Source: Candidatus Gastranaerophilales bacterium (GTDB lineage Bacteria > Cyanobacteriota > Vampirovibrionia > Gastranaerophilales > Gastranaerophilaceae). Taken from it: a stretch of 64,000 nucleotides of DNA. The notes under the pieces were generated by a model. The model was not told the origin of the DNA. It ran no database searches and worked only from the letters and a program-made list of their open reading frames with translations. The first letter of the stretch is position 1. Each line of letters begins with the position of its first letter. Shown here one piece after another: positions 41,680 to 50,650 of this stretch. The stretch is from positions 124,001-188,000 of the forward strand of contig CALUUK010000001.1 of NCBI GenBank assembly GCA_944323955.1, written 5' to 3'. Position numbers and translations under genes: made by a program.

Positions 41680-42384
41680 ATGTTTACAGGGATGATACAA
41701 AATTTATTAAATACTTCAGGGCAGCAAGCAGCTGTTCAAAGGGCTCAGCAATTAAGTAATTATGTCCAAACAAAAACAATGACTCAAGGTCTTAATGAAG
41801 GTGTTGAGTTAAATACTTTTGAAGATGTTATGAAATCTTCTTTAAATGTTCATACCCGCTTTAATGTAAATAAACCTCAATCTTCTTTTAAATTCGGTGA
41901 TATTACGGCAAAAAAAATGTCAGTAAATCTTTACGAAACTCCATCAATCCAAGAAACAGAAACGGAAGCATTGTCTTATTTGCCTGCTCCGATTTCTCAA
42001 ACTTCCGAAAAATCACATATTAAAGATCTGGTTTCAAAAATTTCAAAAAAACACGGTGTTGATGAAAAACTTGTACATGCGGTTATAAAGCAGGAGTCGG
42101 GATATAATTCAAAAGCAAAGTCGTCAGCGGGTGCGCAGGGGCTCATGCAGTTAATGCCAGCAACAGCAAAAGCATTAGGTGTAACAGATCCTTATAATGC
42201 AGCTCAAAATGTAGACGGCGGAGTAAGATATTTAAAGAGCATGCTTAACAGGTATGACGGCAATATTGTACTTGCTCTTGCTGCTTATAATGCAGGTCCG
42301 GGCAATGTAGATAAATATGACGGTGTTCCTCCTTTCAGAGAAACACAAAATTATGTTAAAAATATACTCGCTAATTACCTATAG
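41680..42384 (+). CDS. Lytic transglycosylase (SLT family) of the flagellar operon
   Basis: The C-terminal 120 residues are a family 1 SLT domain: [20 protein letters not shown] has the catalytic Glu, then [16 protein letters not shown] and [18 protein letters not shown]. It cuts peptidoglycan glycan strands. The N-terminal 110 residues are low in complexity and have no signal peptide, so it may leave through the flagellar export gate, doing the job of FlgJ, which is inference. The start at ATG 41680 has AGGG 5 bases upstream; GTG 41668 would add four residues. Confidence 0.87.
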   Translation: MFTGMIQNLLNTSGQQAAVQRAQQLSNYVQTKTMTQGLNEGVELNTFEDVMKSSLNVHTRFNVNKPQSSFKFGDITAKKMSVNLYETPSIQETETEALSYLPAPISQTSEKSHIKDLVSKISKKHGVDEKLVHAVIKQESGYNSKAKSSAGAQGLMQLMPATAKALGVTDPYNAAQNVDGGVRYLKSMLNRYDGNIVLALAAYNAGPGNVDKYDGVPPFRETQNYVKNILANYL

Positions 42385-42399
42385 AAAGAAAGGCATATT

Positions 42400-42735
42400 A
42401 TGATAGAAAACAGAATAGTTCCGAATATTAACATTTTTTCAGATTTATCTTCATCTATGCCGATAGACGAATTTTCGCAAAAAGGTTTCGGTATAAGTAA
42501 TGTCTCTGAAGGCGGAGATTTTAAAACAATTCTTTCGGGTCTTGTAAGCAATATAAATAATGATATGGAAAAACCCGATCAATTACTTTCGGCACAGATG
42601 TCAGGTAATCCGAATGTTGATATACATGACGTTACAACGGCTATGGCAAAGGCTGAAATAGGAGTTACACTTGCAACACAAATGACTTCAAAAGTTATTG
42701 CCGCATATAATGCCGTCATGAATATTTCTATCTGA
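42400..42735 (+). CDS. fliE: Flagellar hook-basal body complex protein FliE
   Basis: This 111-residue protein ends with DVTTAMAKAEIGVTLATQMT and SKVIAAYNAVMNISI, the FliE signature, which joins the rod to the MS ring. Its N terminus is poorly conserved. It lies 15 bases from the transglycosylase and 90 bases from fliF, so order and family agree. Confidence 0.92.
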   Translation: MIENRIVPNINIFSDLSSSMPIDEFSQKGFGISNVSEGGDFKTILSGLVSNINNDMEKPDQLLSAQMSGNPNVDIHDVTTAMAKAEIGVTLATQMTSKVIAAYNAVMNISI

Positions 42736-42825
42736 TTATTATTTGATAAATAGTGTTAAGATGTTACCTGCTATTAAAAAAAATAGTATAATATCAGTAT
42801 GTGATAGTATATAGATTAGGGTTCT

Positions 42826-44490
42826 ATGAATTTTCAGGAATTATTAAAAAATAAAAATGTTTTATATGCATTAATCGGTGTTGCCGCTTTTGTACTAATA
42901 TTGGTGGTTACGATAATTATTCTTGCCGTCAGCGGAAACTCTTCATCAACTGGAGTGCCCAAAGAAAAAAAACTTACGGAAGATTTTGTTATTATTACAA
43001 CTGATAACCCCGGAAAAGCGCTTGAAATTCAAACCTTGCTTGCAAGAAGCAACATAGAAGCAAAAAGCTCAATTGACGGTTCAAAAACGAGAGTATATCT
43101 GCCAAAAAATGCCGCAACAACTACCGACAGAGACAGAGCTTTGATTGAAGTTGTTAAATCGGGGCTTGTTGATCAGAATGTCGGGCTTGAAATATTTGAT
43201 AAAAACGACTTTACTTCTACAAGAGAAGATAAAAGAATTAAACTGGTAAGGGCCGTAAACGGTGAACTTTCAAGATTAATACGCAGAATGCCCAGGATTG
43301 AAAATGCTTCTGTTCTGGTGAGTATTCCCGAAAATTCCATGTTTAAAGCGGATAAAAAACCTATAAGTGCTACAGTAGTTTTAACGGTTCAACAAAACGA
43401 TAAATATCCCGATCGTATTGATGATTCTACAATAAGAGCAATAAAAAGTTTGCTGCTTGGCAGTGTCTCCGGGCTTGAAGGTGAAAATATTTCTATCACT
43501 GATACTAACGGAAACGTTTATAACAGCTTGATAAAATCAATTGACGACCAAATTTCCAAGGTACAGGAATTTGATGAATATATGAAGAATAAGGTTTCTG
43601 CTCAGTTGGACAGACTTGTCGGGCAGGGTAATTATGTTGTTACCGTGAGCACTTTTCTTAATCAGATTCCTTCTGAAGAAACCAGTATTACATATGACCC
43701 TTCGGAAAAAACTTCAATAACTGAGCAGACATTTAAAGAAGGACTCGGTGATGAGTCGGTGGATTCCAGCAAGGGGTCTGATGCCGTCAGTGTTTATCTG
43801 CCTAACGGGCTTCAAAACACTGCTTCGTCATCTTCACAAAATAAAAATTATGAAAGAACCGCTACCGAGGTTACTTACGGTGTAGGTAAAACACACAGAA
43901 CGAAACTTATGAAAGCGGGTACTATCCAAAAAATATCAATTGCCGCGACAATTGATGCTAATGCCATGCCCGCAAATATGACGGAGAAAGAAGTTAAAAC
44001 ATTAATAGCCCATGCCGCTTCTCCGAATCTTACGGCAGATGATGTTTCAATTGCTTATGTGGAAACAATTGACCCTTATCTTGCCGCAGACAGACCTGTT
44101 AACCTGCCTGTTCCTGCAGCATCGGGTAATCCCTGGTGGCTTGCACTTGTTCTTATAATCGGCGGTTTGGTTATCGGTTTTGTTTTTGTTCACAAAAAAT
44201 TAAAAGATTCTTCTTCCGACCAGGCTGATGAACTTAAACAATTAAAAGAAAAAGCAAAAGAACAGGAAAAACAAATAGCTGATGTTAATCTTAAAGCTGC
44301 CGAGTTAATCGAAAAACAAACAATATTAACTCAAGAACTTTTGGAACAGCAAAAACAGATGCAGATTGAAAATAAACCCGAGAACGATGTATCATTGGAT
44401 GAAACTATTGATGATATATCATCGGATATTGTGTATGCTGACAGTGATAAGACGCTGAAGGAATTAAAAAGTTGGATTGAAAAGTCGTAA
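42826..44490 (+). CDS. fliF: Flagellar MS-ring protein FliF
   Basis: This 554-residue protein has a membrane helix near the N terminus (LYALIGVAAFVLILVVTIII), ring-building domains (VRAVNGELSRLIRRMPRIEN, SATVVLTVQQ, DRIDDSTIRAIKSLLLGSV and ISITDTNGNVYN), and a second membrane helix (WWLALVLIIGGLVIGFVFVH). The C-terminal coiled tail (about 485-554) should bind the switch protein FliG. A gap of about 90 bases before it may hold a promoter (TATAGA near 42806), not well supported. Confidence 0.93.
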   Translation: MNFQELLKNKNVLYALIGVAAFVLILVVTIIILAVSGNSSSTGVPKEKKLTEDFVIITTDNPGKALEIQTLLARSNIEAKSSIDGSKTRVYLPKNAATTTDRDRALIEVVKSGLVDQNVGLEIFDKNDFTSTREDKRIKLVRAVNGELSRLIRRMPRIENASVLVSIPENSMFKADKKPISATVVLTVQQNDKYPDRIDDSTIRAIKSLLLGSVSGLEGENISITDTNGNVYNSLIKSIDDQISKVQEFDEYMKNKVSAQLDRLVGQGNYVVTVSTFLNQIPSEETSITYDPSEKTSITEQTFKEGLGDESVDSSKGSDAVSVYLPNGLQNTASSSSQNKNYERTATEVTYGVGKTHRTKLMKAGTIQKISIAATIDANAMPANMTEKEVKTLIAHAASPNLTADDVSIAYVETIDPYLAADRPVNLPVPAASGNPWWLALVLIIGGLVIGFVFVHKKLKDSSSDQADELKQLKEKAKEQEKQIADVNLKAAELIEKQTILTQELLEQQKQMQIENKPENDVSLDETIDDISSDIVYADSDKTLKELKSWIEKS

Positions 44491-44502
44491 CGGAGAATTT
44501 AA

Positions 44503-45498
44503 ATGCCCATTGAAGGATTTAATTATAAAGAATTTGCTGCAGATATGGCAAAACAAGCTGTCACTATACTTCAACAACAAAGTGATAATGCTGTGCCTGA
44601 AGCAGTTTCGCCTCAAAATATAAAAATTATTTCAGAGTCTATAAAAAGACTTTGTATTATGGCCGGCGAGGCATTAAATAACGATGCAAATATTAAATTT
44701 ACAGCAAATCAAGCCGCGTGGATTGTACAGCTTATAGCGGAACAGACATTCCATAAACATATTGATATGATAAACGGTAAAATCCCCGAACAGGCCAGAA
44801 GTTCTGTTATAAATCCGATTGTAAGCAATGTTTTTTCCACCGCAAAACTTGCAATTATAAAAAAAATGCCTACTGAACAGGTAGTTGATGTCATTGAGAA
44901 AAAGGTTAAAAATATATATGCCGAAGAACTTCAAAAACTTATTAAAAAAGGTATTTTGACTCAAGACCAGTATGAATATGCCGTTAATATGTCAAATGCC
45001 GAAAATATGGTAAATATGAATGAGGAACAGGAAAAGTTAGAAAATATTCAAAAAAATCCCGCGGCCGCTCCTGCACCGAATGACAAAAAAGTTTTGAAGC
45101 TGGCAGCTATGGCTATATTATTGAAAAAACTTCCTAAAGAAAAAGCAGAAGCTATATTAAATTCATTTTCAAAAGAAGATGTTATACATATAACAAACTA
45201 TATGAAAATGAGAGATATAGAAAATAAAATAGATCATAAGCTGATAATTAAATCTTTAAATGAAATCAAGCAGCTTATTCCGGAGCCTGAAACAGTTAAT
45301 GTTGAAAAAATATTAAAGCATTACAGAAAAACAATAAAAACAGCCCGCCTGGATACATTAAGCCGGCTTGCCATGTATGAAAGGGATAATGTTAAAGATT
45401 TTATTCTTGATTCGAGATTTCCCGCCGCAAATGTCTTTTCACCAATGGTAATACAATCACTTGTAAATACAATAGAAAATAAGTTAAATGATAATTAA
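44503..45498 (+). CDS. Divergent FliG-like flagellar switch protein (position-based)
   Basis: This 331-residue, almost entirely helical protein lies between fliF and fliH, the place of fliG. A short stretch (LAAMAILLKKLPKEKAEAIL, then NSFSKEDVIHITNYM) resembles the FliG middle domain. The classical EHPQ motif and the charged C-terminal torque helix are not visible. The N-terminal 150 residues are helical, with a Pro/Ala linker near residues 190-195. It could be a diverged FliG or a lineage-specific ring component. It overlaps the next gene by 11 bases. Confidence 0.6.
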   Translation: MPIEGFNYKEFAADMAKQAVTILQQQSDNAVPEAVSPQNIKIISESIKRLCIMAGEALNNDANIKFTANQAAWIVQLIAEQTFHKHIDMINGKIPEQARSSVINPIVSNVFSTAKLAIIKKMPTEQVVDVIEKKVKNIYAEELQKLIKKGILTQDQYEYAVNMSNAENMVNMNEEQEKLENIQKNPAAAPAPNDKKVLKLAAMAILLKKLPKEKAEAILNSFSKEDVIHITNYMKMRDIENKIDHKLIIKSLNEIKQLIPEPETVNVEKILKHYRKTIKTARLDTLSRLAMYERDNVKDFILDSRFPAANVFSPMVIQSLVNTIENKLNDN

Positions 45499-46309
45499 AA
45501 AGAAATATGCAAATATAAATATTAAATCAGACGAAGCTGAAAAGAATGTTTTACCTGAAATTGAGAATGTTCAGGCGGATGTTTTGCTTAATGAAACGGT
45601 TTCGCCTGCTGAAAATATTGATAATGCTGATGTTTCTGAAGATACGAATGAAAATAAAGATGAAGTTACGGAAGAACCCGAACGCTTTAGTCTGGATTTA
45701 TCAATAGATGATATTAAATTTGAGCAAAGACCCGAAAGAAGAGAAGGTTCAAGGCGGCGCGGTTATCGCAGAACACAGGACAGAAATATTGTTTCAAGGG
45801 CCCAGCAAGATGCTCAAACAATAAAAGAAACTGCAAAACAAGACGGATATAAAGAGGGAATTAACCTTGCGGAAAAAGATATAGAAAATTTAAGAACGGC
45901 GCTGGGTGAGTTTTATAATTATAAAGAGGAGGTTTTTCAAAAAGTTTCGGAGTGTATACTTGATATTTCCGTTGAAATCGCAAAAAAAATAATTATAAAT
46001 GAAATAAATAAGGATGCTTCGGTGCTTATTCCCCTGATTAAAGCAGCTGTTAGTGAGGTAAATAAAACCGAAGAAAAAATAATACTGAGAGTAATGCCAA
46101 AAGATGTGGAACTTGTACGCGATAAGATGCCTGAAATATTCTCTGACGGTGCTTTTCAGGCAAAATTACTTGTCGTTCCCGATTCAAATATAAAAGAAGG
46201 CGGGGTTATAATAGAAACATCAAACGGTATTATAGATGCAACATTGGAAACTCAGCTTGCAATTATTGAAAAAGCATTAAAAACGCAAACTGACGAAAGA
46301 AGTACATAG
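45488..46309 (+). CDS. fliH: Flagellar export apparatus protein FliH
   Basis: This 273-residue protein regulates the export ATPase FliI. The N-terminal 90 residues are acidic and disordered. RAQQDAQTIKETAKQDGYKE and GINLAEKDIE form the coiled stalk like FliH/F-ATPase b subunits. SVEIAKKIIINEINKDASVL and LVVPDSNIKEGGVIIETSNG plus GIIDATLETQLA are the C-terminal domain. It overlaps the FliG-like gene by 11 bases and leads directly into flhA. Confidence 0.88.
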   Translation: MIIKKKYANINIKSDEAEKNVLPEIENVQADVLLNETVSPAENIDNADVSEDTNENKDEVTEEPERFSLDLSIDDIKFEQRPERREGSRRRGYRRTQDRNIVSRAQQDAQTIKETAKQDGYKEGINLAEKDIENLRTALGEFYNYKEEVFQKVSECILDISVEIAKKIIINEINKDASVLIPLIKAAVSEVNKTEEKIILRVMPKDVELVRDKMPEIFSDGAFQAKLLVVPDSNIKEGGVIIETSNGIIDATLETQLAIIEKALKTQTDERST

Positions 46310-46324
46310 AAAAAGGAAAGATAA

Positions 46325-48430
46325 TTGGCACAACCGCAACAACAAGGCAACAGATCAATAACAAGCGAAATCTTTCTTGCGATATTCGTGATACTTCTTA
46401 TTGTCTTGTTAATATGCGAACTTCCTCCGATTGTTGTAAACTTTGCGATAAGTTTTAATATTACGCTCGGTATTTTGCTTTTGATGATTGCTTTATATAT
46501 TCAAAGACCGCTGGAACTTGCAGCATTTCCTTCAATAATATTGATAGGTACAATGTTTCGTCTTGTATTGTCTATTGCATCAACAAGACTTATTCTTGCA
46601 AAAGGAGAAGCCGGTGAAGTAATTGATGCTTTCGGAAACTTTGTTACCGGCGGAAATCTTGTTGTAGGTTTTGTCATATTCCTTATTATTACAATTGTTC
46701 AATTTATGGTTATTACAAAAGGTTCCGAGCGTATCGCGGAAGTTGCCGCAAGGTTTGCATTAGATGCTATGCCGGGTAAACAGATGACAATTGACGCGGA
46801 TTTTAATGCCGGTTTGATTTCACCTGAAGAAGCCGTAAAAAGAAGAGAAGACTTACAGCGTGAGTCTAACTTATACGGTTCAATGGACGGTGCGATGAAG
46901 TTCGTTAAAGGTGATACTATGGCAGGTATCATCATCGTTATTATAAATATTGTGGGCGGTTTGGCTATCGGTATATTGCAAAACGGGCTGCAGCCGGCGG
47001 AAGCAGTTCAAAAATATACGGTATTAACCGTAGGTGACGGTTTGGCAGCCCAGTTGCCGTCATTGTTAATGGCAATTGCAGCCGGTATAGTAATGACCCG
47101 TTCGACAGCTGCAGGCGGATCTCTGGGGGGAGATCTTGCCGGACAAATTTTAAATAAGCCCTCCAGCTTAATATTTACGATTGTATTCCTCCTTCTTATT
47201 GCAGTTACTTCAGCCTGGACTCATTTGCCGTGGTATACTTTCTTAATATATGCGGCTGTAATTTTTGCAGCGTATTTAATTGTTTCTGTTAATAAAGATG
47301 TTCAATCACAGTTTGCACAGTTGGATGCCGTTAAAAAGAGTATGTCTGACTTAACAAACCCTAACAGGATGTATGAGCGCCTCGGTGTTGATGTATTGCA
47401 GCTTCAGGTTGGTACGGGTCTTCTTGTTATTGCCGATCCGGATCAAGACGGTATGCTGCTTCCTAAAATTTCGGCATTAAGACAAAGAGTTACCGATGAA
47501 CTGGGTTACATTATTCCGAATATTCGTATTATGGACTCTTCTGCAATAGGTGCAAATGAATATATGATTTCAGTTCGCGGAAATAAAGTTGCGATGGGAA
47601 CGGTATATCCTAAAAAGAGCATGGTAATTGCCGATCAGTGGGATGCTACCGGAAGAGAAGTACCCAAAGATGCGATAATCGGACTTGATCCGACATATCA
47701 AACTCAGGCATATTGGATGGACAGTGAATTTTTAAAGACAGTCAGAGGGGTTACTGCCGTTGATTGTGTTGATGTAATTATTACACACCTTCAAGATTGC
47801 GTAAGAAAGTATGTTGATGAAATTATGACTAAAACGGATGTACTTAAACTTATGGAACTTGTTAAGAGTCAAGACCCGACTCTTGTTAATGATTTGGTAC
47901 CGACAATTATTTCAACAAGTGATCTTAGAAAGATATTTGTAAATCTTATCCGTGAAAAAGTTTCAATCAGAGATATTATTTATATATTTGAAAGATTGTG
48001 TGACTATGCAAGATTTTCAAAAGAACCGGATATCTTATCGGAACGTTTAAGAGCTGCTCTCGGCAGGCAGATTTGTCTTGCAAATTGTACAGGAGATAAA
48101 ATTTTATACGCATTAACCCTTTCTCCTGAATGGGAAAAGACTCTTGATGACAGCTGTCAAAGAACGGAACTTGGTACAATGTTCCTTTTAAATCCGCTGC
48201 AGGTACAAGAACTTATTGAGTCTGCCGCTTCAACATTAATAAGAGCGCATCAGAATATTAATGTACAGCCTGTTATTCTTTGTTCTCCGAGAATAAGGCT
48301 GCCTCTTTATCAGCTTTTGGAAAGACATATTCCGACAATAGTTGTAATTTCTTATTCCGAACTTATTACGGATATCAGAGTCGAAGCTGTAGATACAATA
48401 GGCGAGTCGGTTAATTATAATTTCGAGTAG
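46325..48430 (+). CDS. flhA: Flagellar export gate protein FlhA
   Basis: This 701-residue protein is the central export gate. The first 330 residues hold about eight membrane segments; SIILIGTMFRLVLSIASTRL and MPGKQMTIDADFNAGLI are the conserved FlhA (FHIPEP-region) signatures. The C-terminal half is the cytosolic ring (GVDVLQLQVGTGLLVIADPD onward, IVVISYSELITDIRVE at the end). TTG is used as the start, with AAAGGA ten bases upstream. The preceding gene lies 15 bases away. Confidence 0.97.
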   Translation: MAQPQQQGNRSITSEIFLAIFVILLIVLLICELPPIVVNFAISFNITLGILLLMIALYIQRPLELAAFPSIILIGTMFRLVLSIASTRLILAKGEAGEVIDAFGNFVTGGNLVVGFVIFLIITIVQFMVITKGSERIAEVAARFALDAMPGKQMTIDADFNAGLISPEEAVKRREDLQRESNLYGSMDGAMKFVKGDTMAGIIIVIINIVGGLAIGILQNGLQPAEAVQKYTVLTVGDGLAAQLPSLLMAIAAGIVMTRSTAAGGSLGGDLAGQILNKPSSLIFTIVFLLLIAVTSAWTHLPWYTFLIYAAVIFAAYLIVSVNKDVQSQFAQLDAVKKSMSDLTNPNRMYERLGVDVLQLQVGTGLLVIADPDQDGMLLPKISALRQRVTDELGYIIPNIRIMDSSAIGANEYMISVRGNKVAMGTVYPKKSMVIADQWDATGREVPKDAIIGLDPTYQTQAYWMDSEFLKTVRGVTAVDCVDVIITHLQDCVRKYVDEIMTKTDVLKLMELVKSQDPTLVNDLVPTIISTSDLRKIFVNLIREKVSIRDIIYIFERLCDYARFSKEPDILSERLRAALGRQICLANCTGDKILYALTLSPEWEKTLDDSCQRTELGTMFLLNPLQVQELIESAASTLIRAHQNINVQPVILCSPRIRLPLYQLLERHIPTIVVISYSELITDIRVEAVDTIGESVNYNFE

Positions 48431-48434
48431 GTAA

Positions 48435-49787
48435 ATGTTAAATCAATCAAGAGAAAAATCAATAGAATATGTAAAAAAACACGCAATAGACGTAATTAAT
48501 GCCGCTAAGCTATATTCGTATAAAGGAAGTGTGTCAAAACTTTTGGGCTTGACTGTCGAAGTAAAATTGCCGGGTTTAAAAATAGGTGACCTTTGTTATA
48601 TTGAAACTTATGAAGGAGAAAAAAAGCCCGCAGAAGTTGTGGCTTTTAAAGGTGAAAATGCCCAGCTGCTATTGTTGTATGACGGTGCGGGAATAGGGCA
48701 GGGAAGCCTTGTTGAAACTACAGGCAAGGCAATAAGTATTCCTGTCGGTGATTTTCTTCTGGGACGTTTAATTAGTCCTTTGGGTGAACCTATTGACGGT
48801 AAACCGATGGATACAAGAGGTGCGCAGTGGGTTAATATAGACGGACCTCCGCCTGGAGCTTTTGACAGACCCATTATTTCTCAGATGTTTTCAACCGGGG
48901 TAAGGGCGATTGACTCTTTGCTTACTTTAGGGGCAGGACAGCGTATGGGGTTATTTGCAGGATCCGGTGTAGGTAAAAGTACTATGCTTGGTATGATTGC
49001 AAGAAACTCTGATGCTGATGTAAACGTAGTTGCATTAATTGGTGAACGCGGCAGAGAAGTTAAAGAATTTGTTGAAGATGCACTTGGTGAAGAAGGTATG
49101 AAAAAATCTGTTCTTGTTTGTTCGACAGGTGATCAGCCGCCTTTAATCAGGCAAAAGTGTCTTCATTCCGCAACAGCTGTATGTGAATATTTCAGAGATC
49201 AGGGTAAAAAAGTATTTTTAATGACAGATACAGTAACGCGTTGTGCTATGGCAGGCAGGGAAGTTGGCTTGTCTGTCGGAGAACCGCCGACAATTAAAGG
49301 GTATCCTCCGTCTATATTTTCTTGGCTTCAAAAAGTATTGGAAAGAAGCGGCAATAGTCCAAGAGGTTCAATTACCGCTTTGTATACCGTTTTGATGGAG
49401 GGTGATGATATTAATGACCCTGTAGTTGATACTGTTAGAGGTATTGTAGACGGACATATTTTCTTATCCAGAAAAATTGCGGAAATGAATCATTATCCGG
49501 CAATTGATGTTTTAGGAAGTATAAGCCGTCTGTTTACGACGGTTACAACAAGAGAACATCAGGCTGCTGCTCATAAAATGCGTCAGTTAATGGCTATGTA
49601 CCGTGAAAATAAAGACCTTATTGATGTCGGAATGTATAATGCCGGTTCTAACCCAAAACTGGATATAGCAATTGAATTAATGCCGCAGATAAATGCCTTT
49701 TTACAGCAAAGAACATCTGATAGTGTTTCAATGGAATCAACAATATCTACTTTAATTTCAATGATGAAAGATGTTGACCTTCAGTAA
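48435..49787 (+). CDS. fliI: Flagellum-specific export ATPase FliI
   Basis: This 450-residue ATPase powers flagellar protein export. GLFAGSGVGKSTMLGMIARN has the Walker A motif near residue 175; VALIGERGREVKEFVEDALG, FLMTDTVTRCAMAGREVGLS and LEGDDINDPVVDTVRGIVDG-type regions (VLMEGDDINDPVVDT here) follow. The length fits. It starts 5 bases after flhA and is the last gene of the operon. The convergent aroE gene ends only 10 bases later. Confidence 0.97.
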   Translation: MLNQSREKSIEYVKKHAIDVINAAKLYSYKGSVSKLLGLTVEVKLPGLKIGDLCYIETYEGEKKPAEVVAFKGENAQLLLLYDGAGIGQGSLVETTGKAISIPVGDFLLGRLISPLGEPIDGKPMDTRGAQWVNIDGPPPGAFDRPIISQMFSTGVRAIDSLLTLGAGQRMGLFAGSGVGKSTMLGMIARNSDADVNVVALIGERGREVKEFVEDALGEEGMKKSVLVCSTGDQPPLIRQKCLHSATAVCEYFRDQGKKVFLMTDTVTRCAMAGREVGLSVGEPPTIKGYPPSIFSWLQKVLERSGNSPRGSITALYTVLMEGDDINDPVVDTVRGIVDGHIFLSRKIAEMNHYPAIDVLGSISRLFTTVTTREHQAAAHKMRQLMAMYRENKDLIDVGMYNAGSNPKLDIAIELMPQINAFLQQRTSDSVSMESTISTLISMMKDVDLQ

Positions 49788-49796
49788 CAATTATTG

Positions 49797-50648
49797 TTAT
49801 TCTGCCATTGCTTCAAGTGCCGCTATTTTCATTTGAAGAATATCGGGTTTTTTACCCGTCCAGATTTCAAATGCTTTTGCCCCTTGATATATCAGCATGT
49901 CAAGTCCTTGTATCGTCATTTTATTATGTTTTTTTGCAAGTTGTATTAGTTCCGTTTTTAAAGGATTATAAACAATATCATAAACGGCAGCATCATCGTC
50001 CAATGTTTTTATAATATCTTCTTCTACGGGTGATATTCCCATTGCTTTACTGCGCATACCTATAGGTGTTGTGTTCACAAGTATTTTATAATCGGCAAGA
50101 CTGTTTAAACTTTCTGTTTGTTTGCAGTTCATCTCAACTTCAGGAAAATTTCTTCTTAGTGCTTCAACCATTTCAGCTGCATTTACTATATTTCTGACAT
50201 AGAAATCAATTTTTTTAACTTTCAAGATTGAAAGTCCGACCCCGATTGCTCTTGCAGCTCCGCCATTACCAAGCACTGCTGCATTTTGCCCCGCTAAAGA
50301 TTGTCTGAAATCCCAAGGGATTGCTTCAACAAATCCGTATACATCGGTGTTATAGCCGTACATTGAAGAATCGTCAAGAATTTTAATCGTATTTGCACTG
50401 CCTGCTACATTTGCAACATTATCAACTCCTGACAAAAACAAAGTTATCGGAACTTTTAGCGGAATAGTTACGTTAAAACCCTGAAATCCGTTTGAACGAA
50501 GGTATTTTAATCTTGTAATTAAGTCTTCCTGTTCTGTTTCAAGCACTTCATAAATGCCTTCAACCCCAATAGATTTAAAAGCAGCTTCATGAATGACTTT
50601 TGACATTGAATGTGACAGAGGATATCCTATTAGTCCGAATTTAAACAT
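49797..50648 (-). CDS. aroE: Shikimate dehydrogenase
   Basis: This 283-residue enzyme reduces dehydroshikimate with NADPH. FGLIGYPLSHSMSKVIHEAA has the shikimate-binding serines, NVTIPLKVPI has the catalytic Lys, AAVLGNGGAARAIGVGL is the nucleotide-binding loop, and GLDMLIYQGAKAFEIWTG is the C-terminal region. The length fits AroE. It follows topA by 2 bases, so the two are co-transcribed. Confidence 0.96.
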   Translation of the reverse strand: MFKFGLIGYPLSHSMSKVIHEAAFKSIGVEGIYEVLETEQEDLITRLKYLRSNGFQGFNVTIPLKVPITLFLSGVDNVANVAGSANTIKILDDSSMYGYNTDVYGFVEAIPWDFRQSLAGQNAAVLGNGGAARAIGVGLSILKVKKIDFYVRNIVNAAEMVEALRRNFPEVEMNCKQTESLNSLADYKILVNTTPIGMRSKAMGISPVEEDIIKTLDDDAAVYDIVYNPLKTELIQLAKKHNKMTIQGLDMLIYQGAKAFEIWTGKKPDILQMKIAALEAMAE

Positions 50649-50650
50649 GA

